A stretch of DNA of 36,670 nucleotides from Gemmatimonadota bacterium (GTDB taxonomy: Bacteria > Gemmatimonadota > Gemmatimonadetes > Gemmatimonadales > Gemmatimonadaceae): assembly GCA_028287345.1 (NCBI GenBank), contig JAQBPV010000113.1:1-36670 (forward strand), written 5' to 3'. How positions within the stretch are numbered: the first letter of the stretch is position 1; each line of letters opens with the position of its first letter. The notes beneath the pieces were generated by a model. The model made no database searches and was not told the DNA's origin. It worked only from the letters and a program-made list of their open reading frames with translations. Below are positions 1 to 6,555 of the stretch, piece after piece. Both the position numbers and the translations under genes were made by a program.

Positions 1-296
1 TGCAGCCCGCCGAAGTAGTAGTGCGGCTTCGCGAACTTCACGTCGTCGCCGAGCCCTTCGCCATGGAGCACGAGGAAGTGCTTCTTGTCGGGACTCTGCT
101 GCGAGAGCGTCGAGTTGAGCTGCCGCGGTGCGGTGACCAGCTTCGCCACTTCGGCGGGCGGCTTGATGAACCGCTCCGTCGCCAGCAATGCCTTGTCGGC
201 TTCGAGTGACTGCTGCGCGCTGACGGTGTTGAACGCCAACACCGTGGCGAAGGAGAGGATGGACAGCCTTTGCGATACACGGAGGAAGCGCGTCAT
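1..296 (-). CDS. Secreted S9-type (prolyl oligopeptidase-like) peptidase, N-terminal fragment
   Basis: The minus strand is open from an ATG at 296 to the left edge, giving 98 codons of a longer protein. It begins with a basic, hydrophobic signal peptide ending near AFNTVSAQ. Next come the blocks FIKPPAEVAKLVTAPR and LSQQSPDKKHFLVLHGEG, then FAKPHYYFGGL. A 'PP-E-V-LV-AP' stretch followed by 'SPDKK-FL' and 'FAKPHY-GGL' is the pattern I associate with the start of exported S9-family peptidases, where these blocks precede the beta-propeller. The catalytic domain lies outside the window, so this rests on the N-terminus alone. A GGAG-like sequence precedes the ATG. The gene is divergent from the sugar dehydrogenase gene at 469. 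Confidence 0.6.
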   Translation of the reverse strand, partial: MTRFLRVSQRLSILSFATVLAFNTVSAQQSLEADKALLATERFIKPPAEVAKLVTAPRQLNSTLSQQSPDKKHFLVLHGEGLGDDVKFAKPHYYFGGL

Positions 297-468
297 GCTG
301 AGTGCTCCAATGGCCTGGAAGAGCGGGAGGGATCCTGCAATCTCATTCTATCTATATGCCCCGAGCCCGCGAGACGTTGTAGCCTACGCCCCATCATCGG
401 TCGCCGGAAGGTGACGTTCGGTGCATTTATTGCCGCATCGGTGGCGGTTCCTCGAACGGGAGATCCCA

Positions 469-1821
469 ATGCACGTGAAGACTCGATTCGCCGCACTCGC
501 GGTACTACTCTCCGTCGTCGCCGCCGGATGCTCCTCGTCCGACAAGGCGCCGGCCGCAGGAGCCGACAGCGCGACGGCTGCCGCAACCGCGGCACCCAGC
601 TGCCCTGGCAACAACGCTGGGCTCACACTGCCGGCTGGCTTCTGCGCCACCATCTTCGCCGACTCCGTCGCCGGTGCTCGGCACGTGGCCGTCGCGTCCA
701 ATGGCGACGTCTATGTCGCCATCCAGCCGCCGGGTGCGGAGCCGGGAAAGCCTGCGCCGCCTCCGTCTGCGGCATTCGCCGCCCTTCGCGACACCAACCA
801 TGACGGTCGCGCCGACATCATCTTGAAGGTCGGCACTGGTGGAAACACGGGCATCGGTCTGTCCAACGGTTTCGTGTACGTCGACCAGGGCGTGAAGCTC
901 ACGCGCTACGCACGGTCGGACACCACGCTCGCACCGGCCGGCGCCGCGGAGACCGTAATCGACGGCATCCCGATGAAGACCGGCCATATTGCGCGCAACT
1001 TCACCATCGGCAGCGATGGAAGCCTCTACCTCAACGTCGGATCGCCATCCAACAGCTGCCAGAAGAAGGACCGCGCCAACGAGTCGCCCGGCAATGATCC
1101 ATGCACGGAGCTGGCGACGCGCGCTGGCATCTGGAAGTTCGACGCCAACAAGACCAATCAGCACTTCTCTTCGGCCGCACGCTTTGCCACAGGGATCCGC
1201 AACGGCATGGGTCTCGATTTCGGCGCGGATGGAAAGCTGTACGCCACACAGCATGGTCGCGATCAGCTGCATGACAACTGGCCGAAGCTCTTCCCCACGA
1301 CCAAATACCAGGCCGAGAATCCAGCCGAAGAACTGCTGCAGGTCAACGCGAACGACGACTTCGGGTGGCCGTACTGCTACTACTCGGTGGACGAGAAGAA
1401 GCTGATCGATGCGCCGGAGTATGGCGGTGACGGAGAGAAGTCCGCGCGCTGCGACAGCAAGAAGGCGCCGGTCGCCACGTTCCCCGGCCATTGGGCGCCG
1501 ATGTCGCTGCTCTTCTACAAGGGCTCCGCCTTTCCGGCCAAGTACAAGGACGGCGCGTTCATCGCCTTCCACGGCTCATGGAACCGTGCACCCGAGCTGC
1601 AGGAAGGCTACCGCGTCGTCTTCCAGCCGTTGACGAATGGCGCCGCATCAGGCGCGTACGAGGACTTTGCGAACGGCTTCGCCGAAGTTTCCGGACCACA
1701 GCTGCAGCCTGGCACCGCGAAGCATCGTCCCACGGGTTTGGCCATGGGCCCAGACGGGTCGCTGTACATCACGGACGACACCGGTGGTCGCATCTATCGC
1801 GTTACACATGGCGCGAAATAG
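469..1821 (+). CDS. PQQ-dependent sugar dehydrogenase-like lipoprotein (GSDH/sorbosone dehydrogenase family)
   Basis: This is a 450-residue exported lipoprotein of the glucose/sorbosone dehydrogenase beta-propeller family, expected to oxidise sugars or aldoses with PQQ outside the cytoplasmic membrane. The chosen ATG at 469 has GGGAG about seven bases upstream and gives a lipoprotein signal with lipobox AAGC (Cys21). The reading frame extends 16 codons further upstream, but that start would hide the signal. Family landmarks are LTLPAGFCATIFAD near the N-terminus, HVAVASNGDVYVA, GHIARNFTIGSDGSLYLNVG, GIRNGMGLDFGADGKLY, HGRDQL, FGWPYCYY, FHGSWNR and a final GPDGSLYITDDTGGRIYRV blade. The exact substrate cannot be read from the sequence. 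It appears monocistronic and ends at a strong hairpin. Family assignment is secure; PQQ use is inferred from the family. Confidence 0.88.
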   Translation: MHVKTRFAALAVLLSVVAAGCSSSDKAPAAGADSATAAATAAPSCPGNNAGLTLPAGFCATIFADSVAGARHVAVASNGDVYVAIQPPGAEPGKPAPPPSAAFAALRDTNHDGRADIILKVGTGGNTGIGLSNGFVYVDQGVKLTRYARSDTTLAPAGAAETVIDGIPMKTGHIARNFTIGSDGSLYLNVGSPSNSCQKKDRANESPGNDPCTELATRAGIWKFDANKTNQHFSSAARFATGIRNGMGLDFGADGKLYATQHGRDQLHDNWPKLFPTTKYQAENPAEELLQVNANDDFGWPYCYYSVDEKKLIDAPEYGGDGEKSARCDSKKAPVATFPGHWAPMSLLFYKGSAFPAKYKDGAFIAFHGSWNRAPELQEGYRVVFQPLTNGAASGAYEDFANGFAEVSGPQLQPGTAKHRPTGLAMGPDGSLYITDDTGGRIYRVTHGAK

Positions 1822-1861
1822 CGTCGCGAGCGGCCGTTGGCCATAGCGAAGCGCCCCATGT

Positions 1862-1893
1862 ACGAAGGGCCGCGCATTCGCGCGGCCCTTCGT
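1862..1893. terminator. Bidirectional hairpin between convergent genes
   Basis: A perfect 14-bp inverted repeat (1862-1875 with 1880-1893) encloses a 4-base loop. It lies 41 bases after the sugar dehydrogenase stop and 10 bases beyond the end of atpH on the other strand. There is no long T-run on either side, but the stem is very stable and its position between converging transcripts fits shared termination. Confidence 0.8.
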
Positions 1894-1902
1894 GCATCTC
1901 GG

Positions 1903-2445
1903 TCAGCGACCGACCAGCATCCTTTGTCGCAGCGACATCAGCCGCTTCCGCACCGAGCCGTCGAGCACCGTGTCACCCACGTGCACGATCACGCCACCCA
2001 TGATGGCCGGATCCACCGACAGATGCGGCACCACGTCCTTGCCGAACATCCGGGACAGCTGCTGCGCGATCGCCGACTTCTCGTCGTCCGGCGTCTCACG
2101 CGCCACAGTCACCCGCGCATGCATGCGACCCTCGGCCGCATCCACGAGATCGAGATACTCGCGCGCGATCTCGGGGATCAACATCTGGCGACGGTGTGAC
2201 ACGAGCGACTGCAGGAAGCGCAGGAAGTTGCGCGGCATCGTGTTCGTAAATGCGGCGCCCAGCACCTTGTTCTTCTCGGCAGCGCCAACGCGCGGCGACT
2301 CCAGGAAAAGACGCAGCTTGGGATTGTTGTCCATCGCGTCGGCGAGATCGGTGATCATCGCGCCCCAGCCGCGCAGGTCGTTCGCCCTGCCCGCCAACAC
2401 GAGCAGGGTCTCCGCGTAGTTCTTCGCGATCGTCGTGTCGCGCAT
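1903..2445 (-). CDS. atpH: F1F0 ATP synthase subunit delta
   Basis: The 180-residue delta subunit (OSCP homologue) links the peripheral b stalk to the top of F1. Its start region (MRDTTIAKNYAETLLVLAG) fits the family pattern of an early A--YA-AL-. The C-terminal part also fits, with IVHVGDTVLDGSVRKRL, equivalent to the conserved G-V---G-- -DGS---L signature before the end. The ATG at 2445 follows the atpF stop by 3 bases, so translation is probably coupled. This is the last gene of the operon: a hairpin and a convergent gene follow, and no atpA, atpG, atpD or atpC is present downstream. Confidence 0.93.
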   Translation of the reverse strand: MRDTTIAKNYAETLLVLAGRANDLRGWGAMITDLADAMDNNPKLRLFLESPRVGAAEKNKVLGAAFTNTMPRNFLRFLQSLVSHRRQMLIPEIAREYLDLVDAAEGRMHARVTVARETPDDEKSAIAQQLSRMFGKDVVPHLSVDPAIMGGVIVHVGDTVLDGSVRKRLMSLRQRMLVGR

Positions 2446-2448
2446 GAC

Positions 2449-3033
2449 TTAGCGGCTCGCCGTGACGGCGGCCGTCGTGACGCTCGAGAGGAACTTCTCG
2501 ACGAGCTCGCGGTTGCTCTGCTGGTCGAGATTCTTCTCGATCACCTTGCTGGCGCCGGCAATCGCGAGGTCTACTGCTTCCTTGCGCAGCGCGGCGATGG
2601 CCTTGGTCTTCTCGTTCTCGATTTCCTGACGCGCGCGCGCCAGCATGCTCGCCTGCTCGGCGTGTGCCTGTTCGATCAGCTCGCTGCGCACACGTTCGGC
2701 GGCGGCGCGGGCGTCGACGATGATCTGCTGCGCTTCGCCGCGCGATGCGTCGAGTGCCGCCTTGTGCTCGGCGAGGATGCGAGCGGCGTCTTCACGATCA
2801 CGCTTGGCCGACTGGATCGTGTCCTCGAGCGCCTTCTCGCGCGCTTCGACGGCGGCGAGGATCTTCGGGAAGGCCAGCTTGCCGAGAACGGCGAACAGGA
2901 TGATGAAGACGATGAGCGTCCACGCCATCAATCCATAGTTCGGATCGAGCAGGCCCTTCACCTCCGGATCCTGGGCGAAGGCCGGAGCCGCGGTCAGGGC
3001 AACGAGGACGAACGAGCGAAGTAGAGTACGCAT
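2449..3033 (-). CDS. atpF: F1F0 ATP synthase subunit b
   Basis: The 194-residue b subunit forms the peripheral stalk. A membrane segment (LMAWTLIVFIILFAVLGKLA, residues about 35-54) is followed by FPKILAAVEAREKALEDTI and a long charged coiled coil rich in Ala, Glu, Lys and Arg, as usual for b. Ahead of the membrane segment is an unusual extra leader, MRTLLRSFVLVALTAAPAFA, that looks like a cleavable signal peptide ending AFA/QD. Most b subunits start directly with the membrane helix. The gene lies between atpE (74 bases upstream, separated by a hairpin) and atpH. The start has only a weak ribosome binding site. Confidence 0.93.
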   Translation of the reverse strand: MRTLLRSFVLVALTAAPAFAQDPEVKGLLDPNYGLMAWTLIVFIILFAVLGKLAFPKILAAVEAREKALEDTIQSAKRDREDAARILAEHKAALDASRGEAQQIIVDARAAAERVRSELIEQAHAEQASMLARARQEIENEKTKAIAALRKEAVDLAIAGASKVIEKNLDQQSNRELVEKFLSSVTTAAVTASR

Positions 3034-3067
3034 TATGGAATGCGGAAGAATTCGAAAAGGAGAAAGC

Positions 3068-3099
3068 GGTGCAGCGCCACCCCGGGGCGACGCTGCACC
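3068..3099 (-). terminator. Intercistronic hairpin after atpE (possible partial terminator)
   Basis: Nine-base arms (3068-3076 with 3091-3099) pair perfectly around a GC-rich loop that can itself fold (CCCCGGGG). On the minus strand the hairpin starts 9 bases after the atpE stop and is followed by a T-rich tract (gctttctcctttt). This could stop part of transcription or protect the atpE message, matching the need for many c subunits per enzyme. Function is inferred; the hairpin is visible. Confidence 0.6.
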
Positions 3100-3107
3100 A
3101 AACGGTT

Positions 3108-3380
3108 TTACAGCTTGCCCTGCATCTGGAACGCGATGACGACGCCGAACAGCGCGGCGCCCTCGATGAGAGCGGCGAAAATCAGGGCCGCCGTCTGGAT
3201 CTTGCCTGCGGCTTCCGGCTGACGCGCCATGCCCTCGACGGCCTGACCGCCGATGCGGCCGATGCCGATGCCCGCGCCGATGACGGCGAGGCCGGCGCCG
3301 AGACCGGCGCCAACGCCCACGAGGCCACGACCTTCCTGAACGGCGGCCTGGAGCATGGGGATGATAGTGTGAAGAACCAT
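3108..3380 (-). CDS. atpE: F1F0 ATP synthase subunit c
   Basis: The 90-residue proteolipid c forms the rotor ring. Two hydrophobic helices flank the polar loop ARQPEA. The first is Gly-rich (GVGAGLGAGLAVIGAGIGIG) and the second carries the ion-binding carboxylate in AALIEGAALFGVVIAF. Aligned by eye with the sodium c-ring of Ilyobacter, the sodium ligands are replaced (Gln32 by Ile, the Ser after Glu by Gly, Tyr by Phe), so proton coupling is expected. A GGAGAAA ribosome binding site lies upstream of the ATG. Its spacer from atpB (about 200 bases) is unusually long and contains a dispersed repeat. An intercistronic hairpin follows. Confidence 0.96.
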   Translation of the reverse strand: MVLHTIIPMLQAAVQEGRGLVGVGAGLGAGLAVIGAGIGIGRIGGQAVEGMARQPEAAGKIQTAALIFAALIEGAALFGVVIAFQMQGKL

Positions 3381-3536
3381 TGTGTTTCTCCGAATTGCGT
3401 ACGACGTGAATACATCAGCGCTCGCAGCTTTCGCCGCCGTCCATCAGCGAGACCCCGGGTCTCAATGGACTTTCCCGATCACTCGATCGGGTACGTCAAC
3501 GCATGGAGTAGCGACGTCCACGCGGTACAACAACAC

Positions 3537-3571
3537 TTGTCGTCCCGAGCGAAGTCGAGGGACCTGCTTTC
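3537..3571 (+). repeat. 35-bp dispersed repeat, copy 1 (inside the atp operon)
   Basis: This 35-base sequence, containing GTCCCGAGCGAAGTCGAGGG, recurs exactly in inverted orientation at 35177-35211, about 31.6 kb away. It is itself an imperfect palindrome (GTCCC at the left, GGGAC at the right, inner GA/TC pairs with one bulge). It sits 5 bases past the atpB stop, in the atpB-atpE spacer. The form resembles small REP/BIME-like intergenic elements. The repeat is seen; its class is inferred. Confidence 0.85.
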
Positions 3572-3576
3572 TCTCC

Positions 3577-4647
3577 CTAGTGGTGCCCTTCTCTCATCTG
3601 GCCGATGAAGACCGACGCCAGCAGCGAGAAGATGAACGCCTGGAGGAACGACACGAACAGCTCGAGCATCATAATGCCCACGGCCGCCAGAATGGGCACC
3701 GCGCCGAGGTAGTAGCTCTTGAACGCGAAGACGAGTCCGATGAGCGCGAGCACCACGATGTGACCCGCCGTCATGTTCGCGAGAAGTCGAATCGCCAGTG
3801 CGAACGGCTTCGTGAACTTTCCGGCGAGCTCGATGGGCGTCATCAGGATGAACATCGGGACCCGCATCACCATCGGCAGGTCCTTGTTCCGATAGAAAAT
3901 CGTATTCAGGTATCCGATCCCGTTCGCCTTGATGCCTGCCGTCTCCACCACGATGAACGTGACGAGCGCCAGCGTCGCCGTCACCGAGATGTTGCCGGTG
4001 GCCGTCGACCCGAACGGAATGAGGCCGAGCAGGTTGAGCGTCAGGATGAAGAAGAACAGCGTCAGGATGTAAGGTGCGTAGCCCTCACCATGCGGGCCGA
4101 GGTTCGGAAGTGCGACCTCGTTCCGGATGTACAGCACCAGGACCTCGATGACGGACGCGAACCCCTTCCGGCGGCCACCCTTCTGCACGTGACGTGTGTG
4201 CGCTGCAGCCGCGAAGATCATCACCAGCGCGACGATCGTGGCGCCGAGGAGCAGGAAGACGACGTGCTTCGTCGGCGACATGTCGAGCGTGAGACCACCA
4301 ATGTGAATCGGCGCCCACTTCGGCAGCACGACCTCGTGCACGACCCAGAACTTCGGGAAGCCCGGGACGTCGATGCAGTGCGAGTCGCTGATGTGCGGCG
4401 TGATGTAGTCGCCCGCCGCAAAATGCTCGCATCCAGCCACATGATGCTCGCCAGCTTCGGCAGGCTCGGCGCCCTGATGGAGCTCGCCGGCGACCACTTG
4501 GTTGGCGTGAGCGGCGGCGCTGTCCAATGCCTGACTCGGCGTGACAGTCGCGGATTCGGCCCGCTGAGCGGGGATCGTCGCGCGCTCCTGTGCGCCGAGC
4601 GTGGAGCCGGCGAACAAAAGGGCGAGGAATAGGGAACCGGTCTTCAT
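3577..4647 (-). CDS. atpB: F1F0 ATP synthase subunit a
   Basis: The 356-residue subunit a forms the proton half-channels against the c ring. The essential arginine is in the conserved helix block FALAIRLLANMTAGHIV, and the C-terminal helix pair with SFLQAFIFSLLASVFIG is typical. The protein begins with a signal-like leader (MKTGSLFLALLFAGSTLGAQ) and roughly 90 extra residues rich in His with two Cys (EHHVAGCEHF, HISDSHCIDV) before the first core helix. Bacteroidota AtpB proteins have a comparable exported leader. The ATG overlaps the stop of the preceding gene (ATGA at 4644-4647), so translation is coupled. The stop is TAG at 3577-3579. Confidence 0.95.
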   Translation of the reverse strand: MKTGSLFLALLFAGSTLGAQERATIPAQRAESATVTPSQALDSAAAHANQVVAGELHQGAEPAEAGEHHVAGCEHFAAGDYITPHISDSHCIDVPGFPKFWVVHEVVLPKWAPIHIGGLTLDMSPTKHVVFLLLGATIVALVMIFAAAAHTRHVQKGGRRKGFASVIEVLVLYIRNEVALPNLGPHGEGYAPYILTLFFFILTLNLLGLIPFGSTATGNISVTATLALVTFIVVETAGIKANGIGYLNTIFYRNKDLPMVMRVPMFILMTPIELAGKFTKPFALAIRLLANMTAGHIVVLALIGLVFAFKSYYLGAVPILAAVGIMMLELFVSFLQAFIFSLLASVFIGQMREGHH

Positions 4648-5012
4648 ACGTTGAGCAGCGGCGGTTCTATCAGTTCAGTCAGAAAGAAATATGTCGCAAG
4701 GCTCAGCAGCGCCGCGTTCGACGGCAGCCCGAGCGCCCGACTCACGAGTCCAAATACCACCAGCGCGATGACGCAGATCACCGCCCCCAGCCCCCAACCC
4801 GCTATACCATGACCGCCATCCCCGAGGACGCGGGCAATCGCGAAAGCCACCATCTGCACCACCAGGGCCACGAGCGCGCTGATCCACACGGTCGCCCGCT
4901 CCGGCCCCGAACTGTAGACGGCGGTGAAGACGCCGCCGGCGAGCCCTATCGCCACCACGCAGGCCAGGGCATACAGCGTCAGCCCCCGGCTCATGCTCTT
5001 CCCTGCACTCAT
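4644..5012 (-). CDS. AtpI-like four-helix membrane protein of the atp operon
   Basis: This 122-residue, very hydrophobic protein has four predicted membrane helices (about residues 9-31, 40-60, 68-90 and 95-115). It has no motif I can name. Its position between atpZ and atpB, the ATGA overlaps on both sides and the four-helix layout match the place held by AtpI/UncI, which helps assemble the c ring and may transport magnesium. The ATG at 5012 is preferred because it overlaps the atpZ stop; a longer frame runs upstream inside atpZ and is not plausible. The role is inferred mostly from context. Confidence 0.7.
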   Translation of the reverse strand: MSAGKSMSRGLTLYALACVVAIGLAGGVFTAVYSSGPERATVWISALVALVVQMVAFAIARVLGDGGHGIAGWGLGAVICVIALVVFGLVSRALGLPSNAALLSLATYFFLTELIEPPLLNV

Positions 5013-5290
5013 GGCTGGCCCTCCCGACGCGCCTTCCTCGCCGCATCTTCGCGCGCCTGTGCCTTCATGAGCTTGGTGTACATGCCGTAGAAGCTCAGCC
5101 CCGCGCCCAGAAACACCCCGATGATCAGAAACCACGGCGCCGATCCGAGCTTCCGGTCGAGCCACTGCCCTGCATAGAGACCGCCGAGAATCGCCACGAC
5201 GAACTGAATTCCCAGACCCGCGAACTCGCTCGGTGACGTGCTTCCGTCCGCGTGGGCGCCCGACTTTGGGTCCTTGTCAGTGCCAGTCAT
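5009..5290 (-). CDS. atpZ: AtpZ/AtpI family protein, first gene of the atp operon
   Basis: The 93-residue protein has two membrane helices. The block EFAGLGIQFVVAILGGLYAG, then WLDRKLGSAPWFLIIGVFLG and a basic tail, is typical of the F0F1-ATPase gene-1 family (AtpZ), which accompanies AtpI and assists F0 assembly. The ATG at 5290 starts a polar N-terminus (MTGTDKDPKSG). A longer frame starts at 5383 but adds an unlikely sequence. A possible minus-strand promoter (TTGCGA, 16 bases, TAGATT) ends only about 10 bases before this ATG, so the start of transcription is uncertain. Confidence 0.82.
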   Translation of the reverse strand: MTGTDKDPKSGAHADGSTSPSEFAGLGIQFVVAILGGLYAGQWLDRKLGSAPWFLIIGVFLGAGLSFYGMYTKLMKAQAREDAARKARREGQP

Positions 5291-5354
5291 TCGAGGGCGG
5301 AATCTAGCGCTTGTGAAATTTTTCGCAAGCGAATTGGAGGCGTAAACCGAAGGC

Positions 5355-5413
5355 CCGCCGAAGGGTCGGCGGACACATCGCAAGTGTAGTCCCCATCACA
5401 ACTTTCGTTGTGA
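5355..5413. promoter_or_regulatory. Two inverted repeats between divergent atp operon and lipoprotein gene
   Basis: Two perfect 7-base inverted repeats with 4-base loops lie in the divergent region: 5355-5361 with 5366-5372 (CCGCCGA/TCGGCGG), and 5396-5402 with 5407-5413 (TCACAAC/GTTGTGA). They could be operators or, for the first, a leader hairpin of the atp message. No regulator can be named. Confidence 0.4.
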
Positions 5414-5422
5414 CGGTTCATG

Positions 5423-5451
5423 TTGACTATTCGTCGTCATGTTGATAACTT
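5423..5451 (+). promoter_or_regulatory. Putative sigma-70-type promoter for the BsuPI lipoprotein gene
   Basis: TTGACT at 5423-5428 and TAACTT at 5446-5451 are separated by 17 bases. The sequence CATGTTGA occurs twice with a 19-base period (5419-5426 and 5438-5445), overlapping this promoter. The coding start follows at 5516. Confidence 0.5.
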
Positions 5452-5515
5452 CGCTTCCCGTCGGATGTGTGAGCGGAAGCCCGCCTGCACCGACGCTCTG
5501 CCAATCGGTCTTCGC

Positions 5516-6001
5516 ATGAATTCCCGTCTGCTCATCACATTGCTCTGCGCTGGCGCCGTCGCCCTGGCGTGCGGTTCCCTCACCCGGAACGACGCGACTA
5601 CCGCGAAGAAGGCCAGCACCGTTCGAACTGCGAGCAAGCGCGCCAAAGCCGACACAGTCGTCAAGGTGAACGGCAACTTCGCCGTGAAGATCGAGCCGCA
5701 CGCATTGCGCTTCGCGCTCAATCTCACCAACGAAAGCAAGAAGCATGTCGAGCTCTCGTTCCCCAACGGGCAGCAGTACGAGTTCTCCGTCATCGACTCT
5801 GCCGGTCGCGAAGTCTATCGCTGGGGTCAGGGGCGCATGTTCACGCAGTCCGTGCAGAACAAGTTGATCGACGGCGGCAAGACGATGAACATCGACGAAG
5901 TGGCCGAGACCACGTTGCCGCACGGCAGGTACATCGCCGTCGCGACGCTGCGCAGCTCGAACTTCCCGATGGAGCAGCGCTCCGCGTTCGAGCTGCGCTG
6001 A
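5516..6001 (+). CDS. BsuPI-domain lipoprotein
   Basis: This 161-residue predicted lipoprotein has the signal MNSRLLITLLCAGAVALAC, with lipobox ALAC (Cys19), then a Thr/Lys-rich linker. Next comes an immunoglobulin-like BsuPI domain (intracellular proteinase inhibitor family): LRFALNLTNESKKHVELSF, QYEFSVIDSAGREVYRW, and a C-terminal GRYIAVATL strand. The ATG at 5516 is chosen for the signal peptide; the frame is open 32 codons upstream. BsuPI domains occur in many secreted proteins where inhibition of proteases is unproven, so no target is claimed. A second BsuPI-like gene follows at 6082. Two hairpins lie just after the stop. Confidence 0.75.
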   Translation: MNSRLLITLLCAGAVALACGSLTRNDATTAKKASTVRTASKRAKADTVVKVNGNFAVKIEPHALRFALNLTNESKKHVELSFPNGQQYEFSVIDSAGREVYRWGQGRMFTQSVQNKLIDGGKTMNIDEVAETTLPHGRYIAVATLRSSNFPMEQRSAFELR

Positions 6002-6020
6002 ACGACGCACCATGCGTGTG

Positions 6021-6042
6021 ACCTCGGCAAATTCGCCGAGGT
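6021..6042 (+). terminator. Hairpin downstream of the BsuPI lipoprotein gene
   Basis: Perfect 8-base arms (ACCTCGGC at 6021-6028, GCCGAGGT at 6035-6042) enclose a 6-base loop. It lies 20 bases after the stop and lacks a T-run. It is the first of two tandem hairpins here. Confidence 0.5.
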
Positions 6043-6062
6043 TGAGCGGAATGAAGGATCAC

Positions 6063-6091
6063 ACGCCACTCGGGTCTCCGAGTGGCGTTTT
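6063..6091 (+). terminator. Rho-independent terminator
   Basis: An 11-base stem (A6063-G6073 pairing with C6078-T6088; core CGCCACTCGG/CCGAGTGGCG), a 4-base loop and a TTTT run at 6088-6091 form a canonical terminator for the lipoprotein gene. The earliest possible start of the next gene (GTG at 6082) lies inside its right arm. Confidence 0.85.
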
Positions 6092-6492
6092 GCATTCTGC
6101 GCTTGGCACTTCAATCGCCTCCCTCCCTTCCGCACATCGTCGTGACGCCCAGCGCTTCCTTGCCCGCGACGCTTGCCACCACCGTGGACAGCCTCGTCAC
6201 GCTCACGCTCACCGTGAGCAATCCGACCGCATCTCCGGTGCGAATCGACTACAGCAGCGGTCAGCACTTTGACTTCACGATCGCCGATGCAGCGACGGGC
6301 GCGGCGCTGTGGGTGTGGAGTGCGGACAAGCTCTTCTCGCAGGCGCTCACGAATGAAACCATTCCGGCGAATGGAAAGGTCGTGTACACCGCGCAGTGGA
6401 AGCCGACGAAGTCCGGCAGCTTCGTCGCTACGGGCTCGCTCGTGAGTCTCTCGCATCGCGCGGCAGCGAAGCTCGCCGTGTCCGTTCCCTGA
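6082..6492 (+). CDS. BsuPI-domain protein, paralogue of the preceding lipoprotein; start uncertain
   Basis: The frame encodes a BsuPI-like domain (DSLVTLTLTVSNPT, HFDFTIADAATGAALWVW, FSQALTNETIPANGKVVYTA, SGSFVATGSLVS) that aligns with the upstream protein over the same strands. The full open frame is 136 codons from GTG 6082, but that codon is in a terminator stem and there is no signal peptide. GTG at 6142 (MTPSASLPAT) gives a compact single domain and may be nearer the truth, though neither start has a clear ribosome binding site. The gene could be a decayed duplicate that has lost its lipoprotein signal, or a cytoplasmic version. The domain call is firmer than the gene boundaries. Confidence 0.6.
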   Translation: MAFCILRLALQSPPSLPHIVVTPSASLPATLATTVDSLVTLTLTVSNPTASPVRIDYSSGQHFDFTIADAATGAALWVWSADKLFSQALTNETIPANGKVVYTAQWKPTKSGSFVATGSLVSLSHRAAAKLAVSVP

Positions 6493-6555
6493 CGCCGCCA
6501 GGGTTCGAGGGTTGGGTTGCACGAAGGCACGGCTTCTGCCAGTGGTGTTCCCACT

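Noticed and set aside
421-468. Upstream in-frame start for the sugar dehydrogenase
   Set aside because: It would bury the lipoprotein signal behind 16 extra residues; the ATG at 469 has a good ribosome binding site and restores the signal.
3108-3380. Sodium-dependent c subunit
   Set aside because: The residues equivalent to the sodium ligands (Gln, Ser, Tyr) are Ile, Gly and Phe; only the essential Glu is kept, so proton coupling is expected.
6104-6118. Sigma-54-like TGGCAC-N5-TCGC upstream of the second BsuPI gene
   Set aside because: The -12 element lacks the key TTGC and the site has no support from context; such matches occur by chance.
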